Positions 34,647 through 43,907 are shown, counted from the first letter of the stretch. The stretch is DNA of 64,000 nt from CAYMCO01 sp964388955 (GCA_964388955.1 CAYMCO010000020.1:1-64000), one strand, 5' to 3'. The notes: a model not told the origin generated them from the sequence alone. Translations and numbers: made by a program.

Positions 34647-35869
34647 CGGAGAGGGGAGTGTTGGCGGTCGTGCCGGCGCGAGGCGGGTCGAAGTCGATCC
34701 CCCGCAAGAACGTGCGCCCCTTCGCCGGACATCCACTGCTGGCGTACTCCATCGCCGCCGGATTGGGCGCCGACTCCGTAACCCGGGTGGTCGTGTCCAC
34801 GGATGACCCCGCCATCGCCAAAGTGGCGGAGCGGTATGGCGCCGAGGTGCCCTTCCTGCGGCCCGCGGACCTTGCGCAGGACGACACCCCGGATCTGCCT
34901 GTGTTTCGCCACGCGCTGGACTGGCTTTGGGAGCACGAAGGCTATCGCCCGCAGGTCGTTGTGCAGCTGCGCCCTACCTCGCCGCTTCGGCCGCCGGACT
35001 GCGTTGACCGCGCCGTGAGCCTCCTTCTCGAGCACTCGGGTGCCGATTCTGTGCGCGGCGTTGTGCCCGCCGGTCAGAATCCCTACAAGATGTGGCGGGT
35101 GGGTGAGGGCGGGAGACTGCGCCCTTTGCTGGCGGGCGAGTTTGAGGAACCGTACAACATGCCGCGCCAGACGCTGCCTCCGACGTATTGGCAGACGGGC
35201 CATGTGGACGCCATCCGAACGCCGACCATCATCGTGAAGGGCTCGATGAGTGGAGACGCGATCTATCCGCTGATCCTGGATCCGCGCTACACGGTGGATA
35301 TCGACACGATCCGGGACTGGCGGCGGGCTGAGTGGTCTCTATACCATGAACGCTTGGAGATCGTGCGGCCGGGCCCCGCTCCACGGCCGATGCCTGAGAA
35401 TGTCGGGCTTGTGGTTCTCGATTTCGATGGTGTGCTGACGGACAATCGTGTATGGGTGGACGCGGAGGGAGGCGAGATGGTGGCCGCCCATCGTGGCGAT
35501 GGCTGGGGGCTGGCACGGCTGCGGGAGGCTGGTATCCCCGTGGTGGTGCTTTCGGCCGAGCGCAATCAAGTGGTGGCCGCGCGCTGCGAGAAGCTGGGCC
35601 TGCCGGTTTGGCAGGGCATTGAGGATAAGGGCGAGGCGCTGGATGGATTGATCGCCGAACGCGGCGTGGAATCCAGCCGTACGGTCTATCTAGGGAACGA
35701 CGTCAATGATCTCCCTTGCTTTGAGCGGGTCGGCTGGGCCTGCGTGGTTGCCGACGCCCATCCGGATGTGATCGGCCGGGCCGATCGCGTTCTTCAGAGG
35801 CCGGGCGGGCGCGGCGCTGTGCGGGAATTGTGCGATCTGATCCTGGGTGAGATGAAGGGAAGAGAGTGA
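34640..35869 (+). CDS. CMP-nonulosonate cytidylyltransferase fused to HAD phosphatase
   Basis: A two-domain protein (409 aa). Residues 1-235 form a NeuA-type cytidylyltransferase (LAVVPARGGSKSIPRKNVRP, then VQLRPTSPLRPPDCVDRAV). Residues from about 255 form a KdsC-like HAD phosphatase with LVVLDFDGVLTDNRVW and YLGNDVNDLPCFERVG. Such fusions fit a path in which the acid is made as a 9-phosphate, dephosphorylated by the HAD domain and then activated with CTP. The likely start is GTG 34640 with GGGGGG upstream, overlapping the SDR stop. GTG 34631 is possible. A NeuB homologue follows at once. Confidence 0.88.
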   Translation: MVAERGVLAVVPARGGSKSIPRKNVRPFAGHPLLAYSIAAGLGADSVTRVVVSTDDPAIAKVAERYGAEVPFLRPADLAQDDTPDLPVFRHALDWLWEHEGYRPQVVVQLRPTSPLRPPDCVDRAVSLLLEHSGADSVRGVVPAGQNPYKMWRVGEGGRLRPLLAGEFEEPYNMPRQTLPPTYWQTGHVDAIRTPTIIVKGSMSGDAIYPLILDPRYTVDIDTIRDWRRAEWSLYHERLEIVRPGPAPRPMPENVGLVVLDFDGVLTDNRVWVDAEGGEMVAAHRGDGWGLARLREAGIPVVVLSAERNQVVAARCEKLGLPVWQGIEDKGEALDGLIAERGVESSRTVYLGNDVNDLPCFERVGWACVVADAHPDVIGRADRVLQRPGGRGAVRELCDLILGEMKGRE

Positions 35870-35872
35870 CAG

Positions 35873-36748
35873 ATGACCCGTGAAATCAAGATCGGCGACC
35901 GTCTTGTGGGTGAGGGCCAGCCTGTCTACATCGTGGCCGAGGTGGGCATCAATCACAACGGGGATCTGGATACCGCCAAGAGCTTGATTGACGCTGCGGT
36001 GCACGCGGGGGTGGATGCGGTCAAATTCCAGAAGCGGACCCCCGACTTGTGCGTGCCCCCCGAACAGCAGGCGAAGATGCGCGAGACCCCTTGGGGATAC
36101 ATTACCTATCTTGAATATCGCCATAAGGTGGAGTTTGGGGGACCCGAATACCACGAGATCAACGATTATTGCAGGGAGAACCGGATCGACTGGTTCGCTT
36201 CGGTATGGGATGAGCCCTCTGTGGACTTCATGGAACAGTTCGAACCGGTATGCTACAAGATCCCCTCTCCGGCGCTCACGGACCATTCCCTACTGGCGAA
36301 GGCGCGGGAGAAGGGGCGACCGATGATCCTATCCACCGGCATGTCCACGATGCAGGAGATCGAGGCGGCAGTGGATCGGATTGGCACTGGCGATCTGCTC
36401 ATCACCCACGCCACGAGCAGCTATCCATGCGACCCTTCGGAACTCAACCTGCAGATGATCACTACGCTGCGGGGGAAATTCCCCTGCCCAATTGGATACT
36501 CGGGCCATGAGGTCGGATTGGTGCCTGCGACCACAGCGGTTGCATTGGGCGCTTGCCTGGTTGAACGCCATATCACCCTGGATCGCGCCATGTGGGGCAG
36601 TGATCAGGCGGCTTCGGTTGAGCCCGGTGGGTTCGAACGCCTGGTGAAATATATCCGGGTCACTGAGATGTCATTGGGGGATGGGGTGAAACGTGTGTAC
36701 GAGAGCGAGCTGCCTTCCCTCGAGAAACTGAGGCGATTCAGGTTCTAA
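35873..36748 (+). CDS. Nonulosonic acid synthase lacking the SAF domain (NeuB type 2)
   Basis: A second NeuB-family TIM barrel. It shows VAEVGINHNGDLDTAKSLID, AVKFQKRTPDLCVPPEQQ, YKIPSPALTDHSLLAKA, ILSTGMSTMQEIEAAVDRI, GYSGHEVGLVPATTAVALG and RHITLDRAMWGSDQAASVEP. It ends at residue 291 (KLRRFRF), so the C-terminal SAF domain of classic NeuB is missing. In studied synthases that domain contributes to the partner's active site. Co-occurrence with the HAD-fused cytidylyltransferase suggests a phosphorylated substrate, for example mannose 6-phosphate or ManNAc 6-phosphate. That is inference. Confidence 0.88.
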   Translation: MTREIKIGDRLVGEGQPVYIVAEVGINHNGDLDTAKSLIDAAVHAGVDAVKFQKRTPDLCVPPEQQAKMRETPWGYITYLEYRHKVEFGGPEYHEINDYCRENRIDWFASVWDEPSVDFMEQFEPVCYKIPSPALTDHSLLAKAREKGRPMILSTGMSTMQEIEAAVDRIGTGDLLITHATSSYPCDPSELNLQMITTLRGKFPCPIGYSGHEVGLVPATTAVALGACLVERHITLDRAMWGSDQAASVEPGGFERLVKYIRVTEMSLGDGVKRVYESELPSLEKLRRFRF

Positions 36749-36752
36749 TGAC

Positions 36753-38408
36753 ATGCCTTCCGATTTGACCAACGCCTCCTTTGGCCGCTTGCGCCGCTGG
36801 CGGGCTCGCAGACGTCTCCGGGCGCAAGTCGAGGAAATTGAGCGGGCGGTGAGAAGCAAGCCCCTGAACCCGGACGAGGGCCCTGCGCCAGTGATGTTTC
36901 TCGACGCCTCGACCCGCTTGAACCATGTCAGCCAGAACGCGGCTTTCAGCAAATTCGCCGAATGGGCCGTGCGCCTGATGGGCGTCCAGACCTGGAGAAT
37001 GATGTGCCAGCAGGGGATGTCCCAGTGCATGCTGGGGACGGATCACACGGATCTGGCTAAGCCGCCCCCGTGCCGGCTCTGCCTGCGGATGAGCGGCATA
37101 CTGCACGCCCCGAATCACACTTTGGTGCTTGAATTTGATCCTGGCGTGGAGAGTGATTTGCACTCCAAGCTGGATTCGCAATCGGTGGCTGAACTGAGCG
37201 GGTGGCGACATCGGGGCTACGAGCTGGGGAAGATCTGCTTGCCGTCGCTGCGCTGGGCATTGCGGCGCCATCATCTGCCCGAGGAGAGCGCCGTTCGGGA
37301 CACCCTCCAGCGATACCTGATCTCCGCCGCCAACTTGCTCCGGCACTTCGAGCGTATCTTCGACGCGCTGAATCCGCGAGCGCTTGTGGTATTCAACGGT
37401 GTCTCCTACCCGGAGGCTTTGGCCCGACAGGTCGCTCTCTCCAAGGGCGTGCCGGTTGTGACCCACGAAGTGGGCATGCGTCCCTTTTCCGCTTTCTTCT
37501 CACACGGCCACGCCACCGCGTATCCCATGGACCCGCCGCAAGCTCCGCTGAGGCCGGATGAAAGAAGAGCGCTGGACGCATATCTGCAGGACCGCACCCA
37601 TGGCCGATTCAGCATGGCTGGGGTGCAATTCTGGCCCGAGATTGAGCCTCTTCCGGAAGTCCTCAGGCAGAAGATCGATGCACACCGAGGCACAGTGCCG
37701 GTGTTTACGAACGTGATCTTCGACACCAGCCAGATCCACGCTAACGTCCTTTTCGAGAACATGTTCGACTGGCTGGAGGAGTTGAAGCGTGCCATCAGCG
37801 CGCACCCGGAAACCCTGTTTATCGTTCGGGCCCATCCAGACGAGGCGCGCCCGGGCAAGGCCAGCCAGGAGAGCGTAGCGAGCTGGGTGGCGAACTCGGG
37901 ATTGCTTGCGGCGGAGAATGTGCACTTCATTCCGGCGACGAAGTATGTGAGTTCCTATGATTTGATCCGCGAGGCCAAACTGGTCTTGATCTACAATTCT
38001 TCCGTCGGCTTGGAGGCGTCGATTCTGGGTGCACCGGTCCTTTGTGCCGGGCGCGCGCGCTTCACCCACGCCCACACCGTATACTTCCCGGACAGCAAGG
38101 CCCGCTATAGAGTGATGCTGGAGGAGTTCCTGGCGCAGGAGCGAGTCGAAAATCCAGAGGAGTTTTCGGAAAACGCCAGACGCTTCCTGCACTATCAGCT
38201 ATTCCGCACTTCTCTGGTGCTTTCGGATTTTCTGGGGCCGGATCCAGATATCGCCGGCGGGGTGCTTTTGAAGGAATTTGAGGCCGAGAGATTCGAACCG
38301 GAGCGCTCCGTCGAGTTGGACGTGATCGCAAAGGGCATACTCTATGGGTCCCCTTTCGTCTATCCGGAAGGTGCGCGCGCACACATGGATCGAGTGTCGA
38401 TTGCCTGA
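36753..38408 (+). CDS. Capsule-type GT-B transferase with HP and SS motifs
   Basis: A 551-residue protein of the same general type as the one at 23897. The N-terminal part is basic and has a cysteine cluster (CRLCLRM near residue 110). The C-terminal half shows TLFIVRAHPDEARPGKASQE (HP motif), TKYVSSYDLIREAKLVLIYN and SSVGLEASILGAPVLCAG (SS motif). These motifs occur in KpsC/KpsS-like Kdo transferases and in bacterial sialyl- and polysialyltransferases. It sits just behind the second NeuB, which makes it a good candidate for transferring a CMP-activated acid. A specific family cannot be named. Confidence 0.66.
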   Translation: MPSDLTNASFGRLRRWRARRRLRAQVEEIERAVRSKPLNPDEGPAPVMFLDASTRLNHVSQNAAFSKFAEWAVRLMGVQTWRMMCQQGMSQCMLGTDHTDLAKPPPCRLCLRMSGILHAPNHTLVLEFDPGVESDLHSKLDSQSVAELSGWRHRGYELGKICLPSLRWALRRHHLPEESAVRDTLQRYLISAANLLRHFERIFDALNPRALVVFNGVSYPEALARQVALSKGVPVVTHEVGMRPFSAFFSHGHATAYPMDPPQAPLRPDERRALDAYLQDRTHGRFSMAGVQFWPEIEPLPEVLRQKIDAHRGTVPVFTNVIFDTSQIHANVLFENMFDWLEELKRAISAHPETLFIVRAHPDEARPGKASQESVASWVANSGLLAAENVHFIPATKYVSSYDLIREAKLVLIYNSSVGLEASILGAPVLCAGRARFTHAHTVYFPDSKARYRVMLEEFLAQERVENPEEFSENARRFLHYQLFRTSLVLSDFLGPDPDIAGGVLLKEFEAERFEPERSVELDVIAKGILYGSPFVYPEGARAHMDRVSIA

Positions 38409-38459
38409 TTTTCTGTCCGAGCATCAAATAGCGGATAGGGCGTTCAAACAGGACAGCAT

Positions 38460-39329
38460 ATGGATGACTGGCTAGATCCGATCAGGGGAATCAAGCGCGA
38501 AGCACAGGTGAGCTTGGATCGCCTGGTGCAGGCTGTGCGCTTTGGGAAGCTGACGGGGGAGGGGCTTCCCCGCATCTATGGCAACGCCATCCCGAAATGT
38601 GGATCTCATCTGATGTATCAGTTCTTCGAGGGTCTGACCAGACTCTGTCCGGTGGTCATCCGGCATCGCTATCCGATCCGTCCGTACACGCCGAAGGGAC
38701 GCAGACGGACGGAGGAGGAGATCCTGGAGGATCTGGTGAGCATCGGCCCGGGGGAGATCGGCTGGGGCTACCTCTTTGGTGAAGAGCGATTGATCGGGGC
38801 GCTGGAGGAACGGGGGGCGATAGGGTTTCAATTGATCCGTGATCCGCGGGACAAGATTGTGTCTCAGATCCTCTATGCCATGGAAATCCATGAAGGACAC
38901 CGCATGCGTGGGTACTACAAGAATGAATTGGAGGATATGGAGGACCGAATCTCGGCGACGATCGAGGGCGTGGGCGATCCGCGCAATCCGCTGGCGGATA
39001 TCCAGACCGTGTATGAACGTTACCGAGCCTGGATGGAGCACCCCAGCTTCATGCTGCTGCGCTTCGAGGATCTGATTCAATCGCGGGAGGGGACGCTTGA
39101 GGCGATGCTGGACCACCTGGAGGGCGGAGGGCTGCGGTTGAATGTCTCTCGCGCGCAAGCGCTCTCATCCCTGGACCAGGATATGTCGCCGACGCGATCT
39201 GCGACCTTCCGCTCCGGGAAGTCGGGATCTTGGGAGGGCTATTTCAGCGAGGAGAACAAGCAGCTTTTCAAAGAAGTGGCCGGGCAGTTGCTGATCGATT
39301 TGGGTTATGAGCGCTCGAACGATTGGTAG
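38460..39329 (+). CDS. Sulfotransferase domain protein
   Basis: A 289-residue sulfotransferase-like protein. The 5'-PSB loop is NAIPKCGSHLMYQFFEGL, where the usual KSGTT is replaced by KCGSH as in some bacterial and animal groups. The 3'-PB segment is QLIRDPRDKIVSQILYAM, and FMLLRFEDLI follows near residue 200. The C-terminal part contains TRSATFRSGKSGSWEGYFS, typical of cytosolic-type sulfotransferases (the GXWKxxF element). It is the second sulfotransferase of the locus and lies between a capsule-type transferase and a GT2 gene. Its acceptor is unknown. Confidence 0.82.
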   Translation: MDDWLDPIRGIKREAQVSLDRLVQAVRFGKLTGEGLPRIYGNAIPKCGSHLMYQFFEGLTRLCPVVIRHRYPIRPYTPKGRRRTEEEILEDLVSIGPGEIGWGYLFGEERLIGALEERGAIGFQLIRDPRDKIVSQILYAMEIHEGHRMRGYYKNELEDMEDRISATIEGVGDPRNPLADIQTVYERYRAWMEHPSFMLLRFEDLIQSREGTLEAMLDHLEGGGLRLNVSRAQALSSLDQDMSPTRSATFRSGKSGSWEGYFSEENKQLFKEVAGQLLIDLGYERSNDW

Positions 39330-39370
39330 ACGGCTTTGGCGGGGAACAGAGGGGTGAGGACAATCCCATC

Positions 39371-40387
39371 ATGAGCCTTAATTCCACGGGGGCGAGGGAT
39401 CCGAGTTGCTCTGTAGTCATCCGTGCATTCAATGAGGAAAAGCATATCGGCCGCCTGCTTACGGGCATCCTGCAGCAAAGCATCGAAGATGTGGAGATCA
39501 TCTTGGTGGATTCGGGGTCCACAGATGCGACCATCGCCATTGCCTCGAGGTTCCCCGTGCGCGTGCTGCGCATGGCGCCGGGGGAGTTCACCTTCGGCCG
39601 CTCGCTCAACTTGGGATGCCGTCATGCAGGAGGGGAGTTCATCGTCTCAGCTAGCGCGCATGTCTATCCGGTCTATGCGGATTGGTTGGCGAATCTCTTG
39701 ACCCCCTTCCAGAAACCGCAGGTGGCGCTGGTCTACGGCAAGCAGCGGGGAAACGATCACACACGTTTCAGCGAACATCAGATCTTGGCTGCGTGGTTCC
39801 CGGAAGAGTCGAACCTCGATCAGGGGCATCCGTTCTGCAACAATGCGAATGCCGCGATTCGGCGGACGCTCTGGGAGGAGCGGCGCTACGACGAGGATTT
39901 GCCGGGCCTGGAGGATCTGGAATGGGCGACGTGGGCCCAGGGGCAAGGCCACCAGATCGCCTACGCTGCCGATGCCGAAGTGATCCATGTGCATGAGGAG
40001 ACGTATGCGCAGATCTATAACCGATACCGGCGCGAGGCGATGGGCCTGAAGCGCATCCACCCTCGCGAGACCTTCCGCATCTATGATGTGCTGCGATTGT
40101 ACACGACCAATGTGTGGGCGGATCTATGGCATGCGACGGGCCAGCGAGCGTTGGCCAGGGAGTTCTTTGGCATCCTTGCTTTTCGCTGGATGCAGTTCTG
40201 GGGCACCTTTCGCGGATTCCGGGAAGCCGGGCCGCTGACCGGTGAACTCAAGCGGGCCTTCTATTATCCGCGGGGGATCAGGGCGAGCTCAAATGACCGC
40301 ACGCGAGATGCGGAGGCCATCGACTACCGCGGGGCGACCACGAGTTCACGACCTGAGAAGAAGCCTCAGGGAGGAGGCGAGAGCTAG
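39371..40387 (+). CDS. Glycosyltransferase family 2 (rhamnosyltransferase-like)
   Basis: A 338-residue GT2 enzyme. It has CSVVIRAFNEEKHIGRLLTG, LVDSGSTDATIAIASRFPVR, a long loop with FTFGRSLNLGCRHAGGEFIV and SASAHVYPVYADWLA where the DXD motif is SAH. NNANAAIRRTLWEERRYDED follows, with a catalytic-type GLEDLEWATWA. The SAH and ED-E pattern is common in GT2 enzymes acting on deoxy sugars. ATG 39371 is chosen. The frame is open to TTG 39323, overlapping the sulfotransferase stop. Confidence 0.84.
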   Translation: MSLNSTGARDPSCSVVIRAFNEEKHIGRLLTGILQQSIEDVEIILVDSGSTDATIAIASRFPVRVLRMAPGEFTFGRSLNLGCRHAGGEFIVSASAHVYPVYADWLANLLTPFQKPQVALVYGKQRGNDHTRFSEHQILAAWFPEESNLDQGHPFCNNANAAIRRTLWEERRYDEDLPGLEDLEWATWAQGQGHQIAYAADAEVIHVHEETYAQIYNRYRREAMGLKRIHPRETFRIYDVLRLYTTNVWADLWHATGQRALAREFFGILAFRWMQFWGTFRGFREAGPLTGELKRAFYYPRGIRASSNDRTRDAEAIDYRGATTSSRPEKKPQGGGES

Positions 40388-40390
40388 TTC

Positions 40391-41992
40391 ATGCGCCATC
40401 TGCCCGAAGGCCGTTCGGCGGCGCTCCGCCGACTGGCGCCGCTGGGTATCTTGATCCTGGCCCTGACTGGAGGGATCCTGATGCTGGCCAACACCCCCTA
40501 TGGTATTGGCGTGGGCTATGATTCCCTCTATTACATCAACGCCGCCGAGGGGCTGCGGTCGGGGGCGGGGCTGGTGAAAGTGGGAAGCGGCGGTGCGACG
40601 GTGCCCTTGAACCACTTCCCACCCCTGTATCCCTTGGCCCTTGGCTTGCTCTCTGTTTTGGCCAGGATTTCACCCCTAGAAGCCGCTCGGTGGTTGGGGG
40701 TTGGTTTCTTCGCCAGCAATATTGCCTTGGTGGGTTTCTTCGCACACTGGGCGTCAGGCTCTTGGGTGGCCGGTATCCTCGCCTCCGCCTTCGCCCTTCT
40801 ATCGCCGAACCTGCTGGATGTTCATCTGGACGCCATGTCAGAGCCGCTGTTCTTCACCTGGCTCTTGCTCTTCTTCTCGACGATGGGCATCTACTTCACC
40901 ACAAAATCCAGCCGCTGGGCCCTGGTCGCGGGCCTGGTGGGAGGCGCGGTTACTTTGACAAGGTACATCGGTGGGTCCACGCTGATCGCCGGTGGATTGG
41001 CGATCTTGATTTGGCGGGAAGGGAATCTCTGGCGCCGAGTGAGGTCAGCCTTTCTGTTCGGCGCGGCGGGTGCGGCGATTGTGGTCCCCTGGGTTGTCCG
41101 CAACGCCCTGATCTCCGGCTCCCTGACGAACCGGGAGATCCTCTTTCATCCGATACCGGGGGGCACACTGCGTCAAGGGGCGACCACTGTGTCCTCCTGG
41201 TTCCTGCCCGTCACCGCGCCGACAAGTCTGCGTTTGATCGCCACCGCGGCCTTCGGCGCTGGCTTCCTGCTGCTTCTGTTTGCAGGCTATGCCCGCCTGC
41301 GGCGGCGAAACCTTGCCCGAATGGTTTGGCGCGACAAGATGTGCGCGTTGCCACTGCTCTATGGAGTTGTCTATGCCGCCACCCTGCTTGGCTCGATGAC
41401 ATTCATCGATGCTTCCACTCCGCTGACCAACCGCATCCTTTCGCCAATCTACCTTGTGCTGCTGCTCGCGACGTCGTGTCTGATAGGTCGGTTGGCCGGG
41501 GCAGTGAACAAGAAGGCCCTGATGCTTTCGCTGGTGGCGGTCTCGAGCTTGGTGCTGACAGCTTCATATGCCAAACAGAGCGCGGATTTGTGGTGGGAGG
41601 TACGGACACAGGGGAGGCGGCTGACGAGTCGGGAATGGGCAGAATCGGAAACCATGGAGCTCCTGCGTGGGATGCCTGCCGGAGCCATTGTCTACACCAA
41701 CGAGCCTCAGCCTGTGCAACTCTACACGGGCATTCCCGCCTATCGGGCGCCGGAACGATGGGATTCGATTCGGGACCAAGTCCCGGAGAATTATGAAGGG
41801 GCGCTTTCCCAGATGCGGATGGACCTGCAGGCCCCCAACAGCGCGTTGGTAGTCTTCCATCCCTCGGAACTGCGGCGAGAGACGACTCCGCTGGAAGTCA
41901 TCACCGAGGGCTTGACGCTCGCCGCCGCCACCGATGATGCGGAGATCTACGTCAGCCCGAGGAACCTGGAAGAATGGGCGTCTGATGGCTAG
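40391..41992 (+). CDS. GT-C membrane glycosyltransferase (family 39-like)
   Basis: A 533-residue integral membrane protein with about eleven hydrophobic stretches. After the first helix comes a loop with GVGYDSLYYINAAEGLRSG, whose aspartate sits where GT-C enzymes keep a catalytic residue. A second loop with LDVHLDAMSEPLFF follows, then TLTRYIGGSTLIAGGLAILI. A soluble C-terminal domain of about 110 residues closes the protein. It is coupled to the GT2 gene before it (three bases apart). The likely donor is a polyprenyl-phosphate sugar, possibly made by the GtrB-like enzyme at 10093. Confidence 0.75.
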   Translation: MRHLPEGRSAALRRLAPLGILILALTGGILMLANTPYGIGVGYDSLYYINAAEGLRSGAGLVKVGSGGATVPLNHFPPLYPLALGLLSVLARISPLEAARWLGVGFFASNIALVGFFAHWASGSWVAGILASAFALLSPNLLDVHLDAMSEPLFFTWLLLFFSTMGIYFTTKSSRWALVAGLVGGAVTLTRYIGGSTLIAGGLAILIWREGNLWRRVRSAFLFGAAGAAIVVPWVVRNALISGSLTNREILFHPIPGGTLRQGATTVSSWFLPVTAPTSLRLIATAAFGAGFLLLLFAGYARLRRRNLARMVWRDKMCALPLLYGVVYAATLLGSMTFIDASTPLTNRILSPIYLVLLLATSCLIGRLAGAVNKKALMLSLVAVSSLVLTASYAKQSADLWWEVRTQGRRLTSREWAESETMELLRGMPAGAIVYTNEPQPVQLYTGIPAYRAPERWDSIRDQVPENYEGALSQMRMDLQAPNSALVVFHPSELRRETTPLEVITEGLTLAAATDDAEIYVSPRNLEEWASDG

Positions 41993-42037
41993 CGGGGGGG
42001 GTTGGTAGCCGATTGAGGGACATCGATGGGAGGTCGG

Positions 42038-42718
42038 ATGCCTGAATATGAGTTCGTTGCACTCGTCCCCATGCGCCACCATTCGGAGAGGATCCCCGGC
42101 AAGAACTACCGTGCCCTGGCTGGAAAGCCCCTGTATGCCCATATCCTGACCACCCTGGCGCGATGCGAGTTGATTGAGCAGATCGTGGTGGATACCGATA
42201 GCCCGGTCATCATGAAGGGCGTGGGGCGGGACTTTCCTGGGGTGCGCTTGATCGAGCGGCCGGAAGGATTGCGCGGCGGAGAGGTCCCCATGAATGAAGT
42301 GCTTCTGCACGATGTGGATCAGGTGCCGGCGAAGTACTATCTGCAGACCCACAGCACCAACCCGCTGCTGACCTGCGGCACCATCTCGAATGCGGTTCGG
42401 CGGTTCCTCGAGTCGAGTTCGCAGTACGATTCCCTTTTCTCCGTTACGCGCCTGCAGACGAGGCTTTGGTCCCGCGACGGGGAGCCCATCAATCACGATC
42501 CGGCTGAATTGATCCGCACTCAGGATCTGCCCCCGGTCTTCGAGGAGAATTCCTGTCTGTACATCTTCGAGCGCCTGTCTTTTCTAGGCCGGGGAAATCG
42601 TTTGGGCGAGCGGCCGCTGATGTTCGAGATCGACCGCGTGGAGGCGTTGGATATCGATGAGGAGATCGATTTTCAGATGGCGCGCTGTTTGCTGGAGGCG
42701 GATGGCGGCGCGGACTGA
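42038..42718 (+). CDS. CMP-sugar acid cytidylyltransferase, divergent (NeuA/KdsB superfamily)
   Basis: A 226-residue nucleotidyltransferase. The N-terminal motif is VALVPMRHHSERIPGKNYRA, a variant of the NeuA loop in which ARGGSKG is replaced by MRHHSER. IVVDTDSPVIMKG, YYLQTHSTNPLLTCGTI and FEENSCLYIFERLSFL follow, in the same order as in acylneuraminate cytidylyltransferases. It lies before a 2-hydroxyacid dehydrogenase and an SDR rather than next to a NeuB. It may therefore activate another acid, or a modified one. ATG 42038 is preferred, and ATG 42026 is possible. Confidence 0.8.
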   Translation: MPEYEFVALVPMRHHSERIPGKNYRALAGKPLYAHILTTLARCELIEQIVVDTDSPVIMKGVGRDFPGVRLIERPEGLRGGEVPMNEVLLHDVDQVPAKYYLQTHSTNPLLTCGTISNAVRRFLESSSQYDSLFSVTRLQTRLWSRDGEPINHDPAELIRTQDLPPVFEENSCLYIFERLSFLGRGNRLGERPLMFEIDRVEALDIDEEIDFQMARCLLEADGGAD

Positions 42719-42787
42719 TGGCCATTGCATCGATTGTCAAACCGGAAGATTGGATCGTATGGGGGAGAGAGAACGCACAAAGGCAGG

Positions 42788-42796
42788 TGGTACAAT
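42788..42796 (+). promoter_or_regulatory. Extended -10 promoter element
   Basis: TGGTACAAT forms a TGn extended -10 with TACAAT at 42791-42796. No good -35 box is visible at the proper distance. It lies in the 133-base gap before the hydroxyacid dehydrogenase gene and could start a sub-operon there. Confidence 0.4.
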
Positions 42797-42851
42797 CGAT
42801 TGCTCCAAATCCTGCAGTGGCGTGTGAATTGAGAATAGGCGGCCGCTCTGC

Positions 42852-43865
42852 ATGCAGAACCGATATCGGATCTTGATCTCCGCTCCCTACATGCTGCCGG
42901 TGTTTGATCGTTTTCAGCCGGTCTTTTCGGAGCTCAATATTGAAGTTGTGCGGGCTCCCGTTGACGAGCGCCTCTCCGAGTCCGAACTGCTTACCTATGC
43001 CGGGAAGGTGGACGGCGTGATTTGCGGGGACGACAAGTTCACCGCTCGCGCCTTGAACGCCTTCGCCCCCCGTTTGAAGGTGATCTCCAAATGGGGGACA
43101 GGGGTCGACTCCATCGATCGCCGGTCCGCTGCAACGCTGGGCATACAGGTGTGCAACACGCCGGGGGCCTTCACCGATGCAGTCGCCGACACCGTTATGG
43201 GGTACTTGCTGGCCTTTGCGCGGCGCTTGCCGGACATGAGCAGCGACATGAAAAAGGGGCAGTGGCGGAAATATCCGAATCGTGCGCTGCATGAATGCAT
43301 TCTCGGGGTGGTCGGTGTCGGCAACATCGGAAGTGCGGTGTTGCGCAGGGCCGCTGCATTTGGCATGCGGTTGTTCGGAAATGATATCGTTGAGGTGCAT
43401 CCTGAGATCATCGAGCGGACGGGGGTGTCCATGGCCCCGTTGCCGCGCTTGTTGAGTGAATCCGACTTCGTAAGCTTGAATCCGGATCTCAATCCGAACT
43501 CCCATCACCTGATCAATCGCGAGACGCTGGGGATGATGAAAGAAGGGGCTGTTCTGATCAATACCTCCCGCGGGCCGGTGGTGGATGAGCCGGCGCTGAT
43601 TGAGGCGCTTCAGAACGGAAAGATCAGGGGCGCGGCACTGGACGTCTTCGAGCAGGAACCGCTGCCGGCAGACAGCCCGCTGCGGTCCATGGACAACGTG
43701 ATGCTGTCTCCGCATAATGCCAACAGCAGCCCGGCCGCATGGGAGCGCGTACACTGGAATACGATGAAGAACCTGTTCGTCGGGTTGGGGGTGGAGCTCT
43801 CGGACCCATTGCGAACGCGCGTGGAGGAGAGAGCTTCCTCCCTCCGGGAGTGGGCCTCGAAATGA
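42852..43865 (+). CDS. D-isomer-specific 2-hydroxyacid dehydrogenase (phosphoglycerate dehydrogenase-like)
   Basis: An NAD-dependent dehydrogenase of 337 residues. The N-terminal catalytic part is followed by GVVGVGNIGSAVLRRAAAFG (NAD loop), the substrate-binding INTSRGPVVDEPALIEALQ, DVFEQEPLPADSPL and LSPHNANSSPAAWERV with the catalytic histidine. The usual HXGG form is HNAN here. Similar enzymes in surface-glycan loci may make or reduce a keto- or hydroxy-acid substituent. It precedes an SDR, suggesting a two-step oxidation and reduction. The substrate is unknown. Confidence 0.82.
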   Translation: MQNRYRILISAPYMLPVFDRFQPVFSELNIEVVRAPVDERLSESELLTYAGKVDGVICGDDKFTARALNAFAPRLKVISKWGTGVDSIDRRSAATLGIQVCNTPGAFTDAVADTVMGYLLAFARRLPDMSSDMKKGQWRKYPNRALHECILGVVGVGNIGSAVLRRAAAFGMRLFGNDIVEVHPEIIERTGVSMAPLPRLLSESDFVSLNPDLNPNSHHLINRETLGMMKEGAVLINTSRGPVVDEPALIEALQNGKIRGAALDVFEQEPLPADSPLRSMDNVMLSPHNANSSPAAWERVHWNTMKNLFVGLGVELSDPLRTRVEERASSLREWASK

Positions 43866-43907
43866 GAATCGACAGAGCAGTTCTGTTCCGACCGACAAGG
43901 GGGGGAC

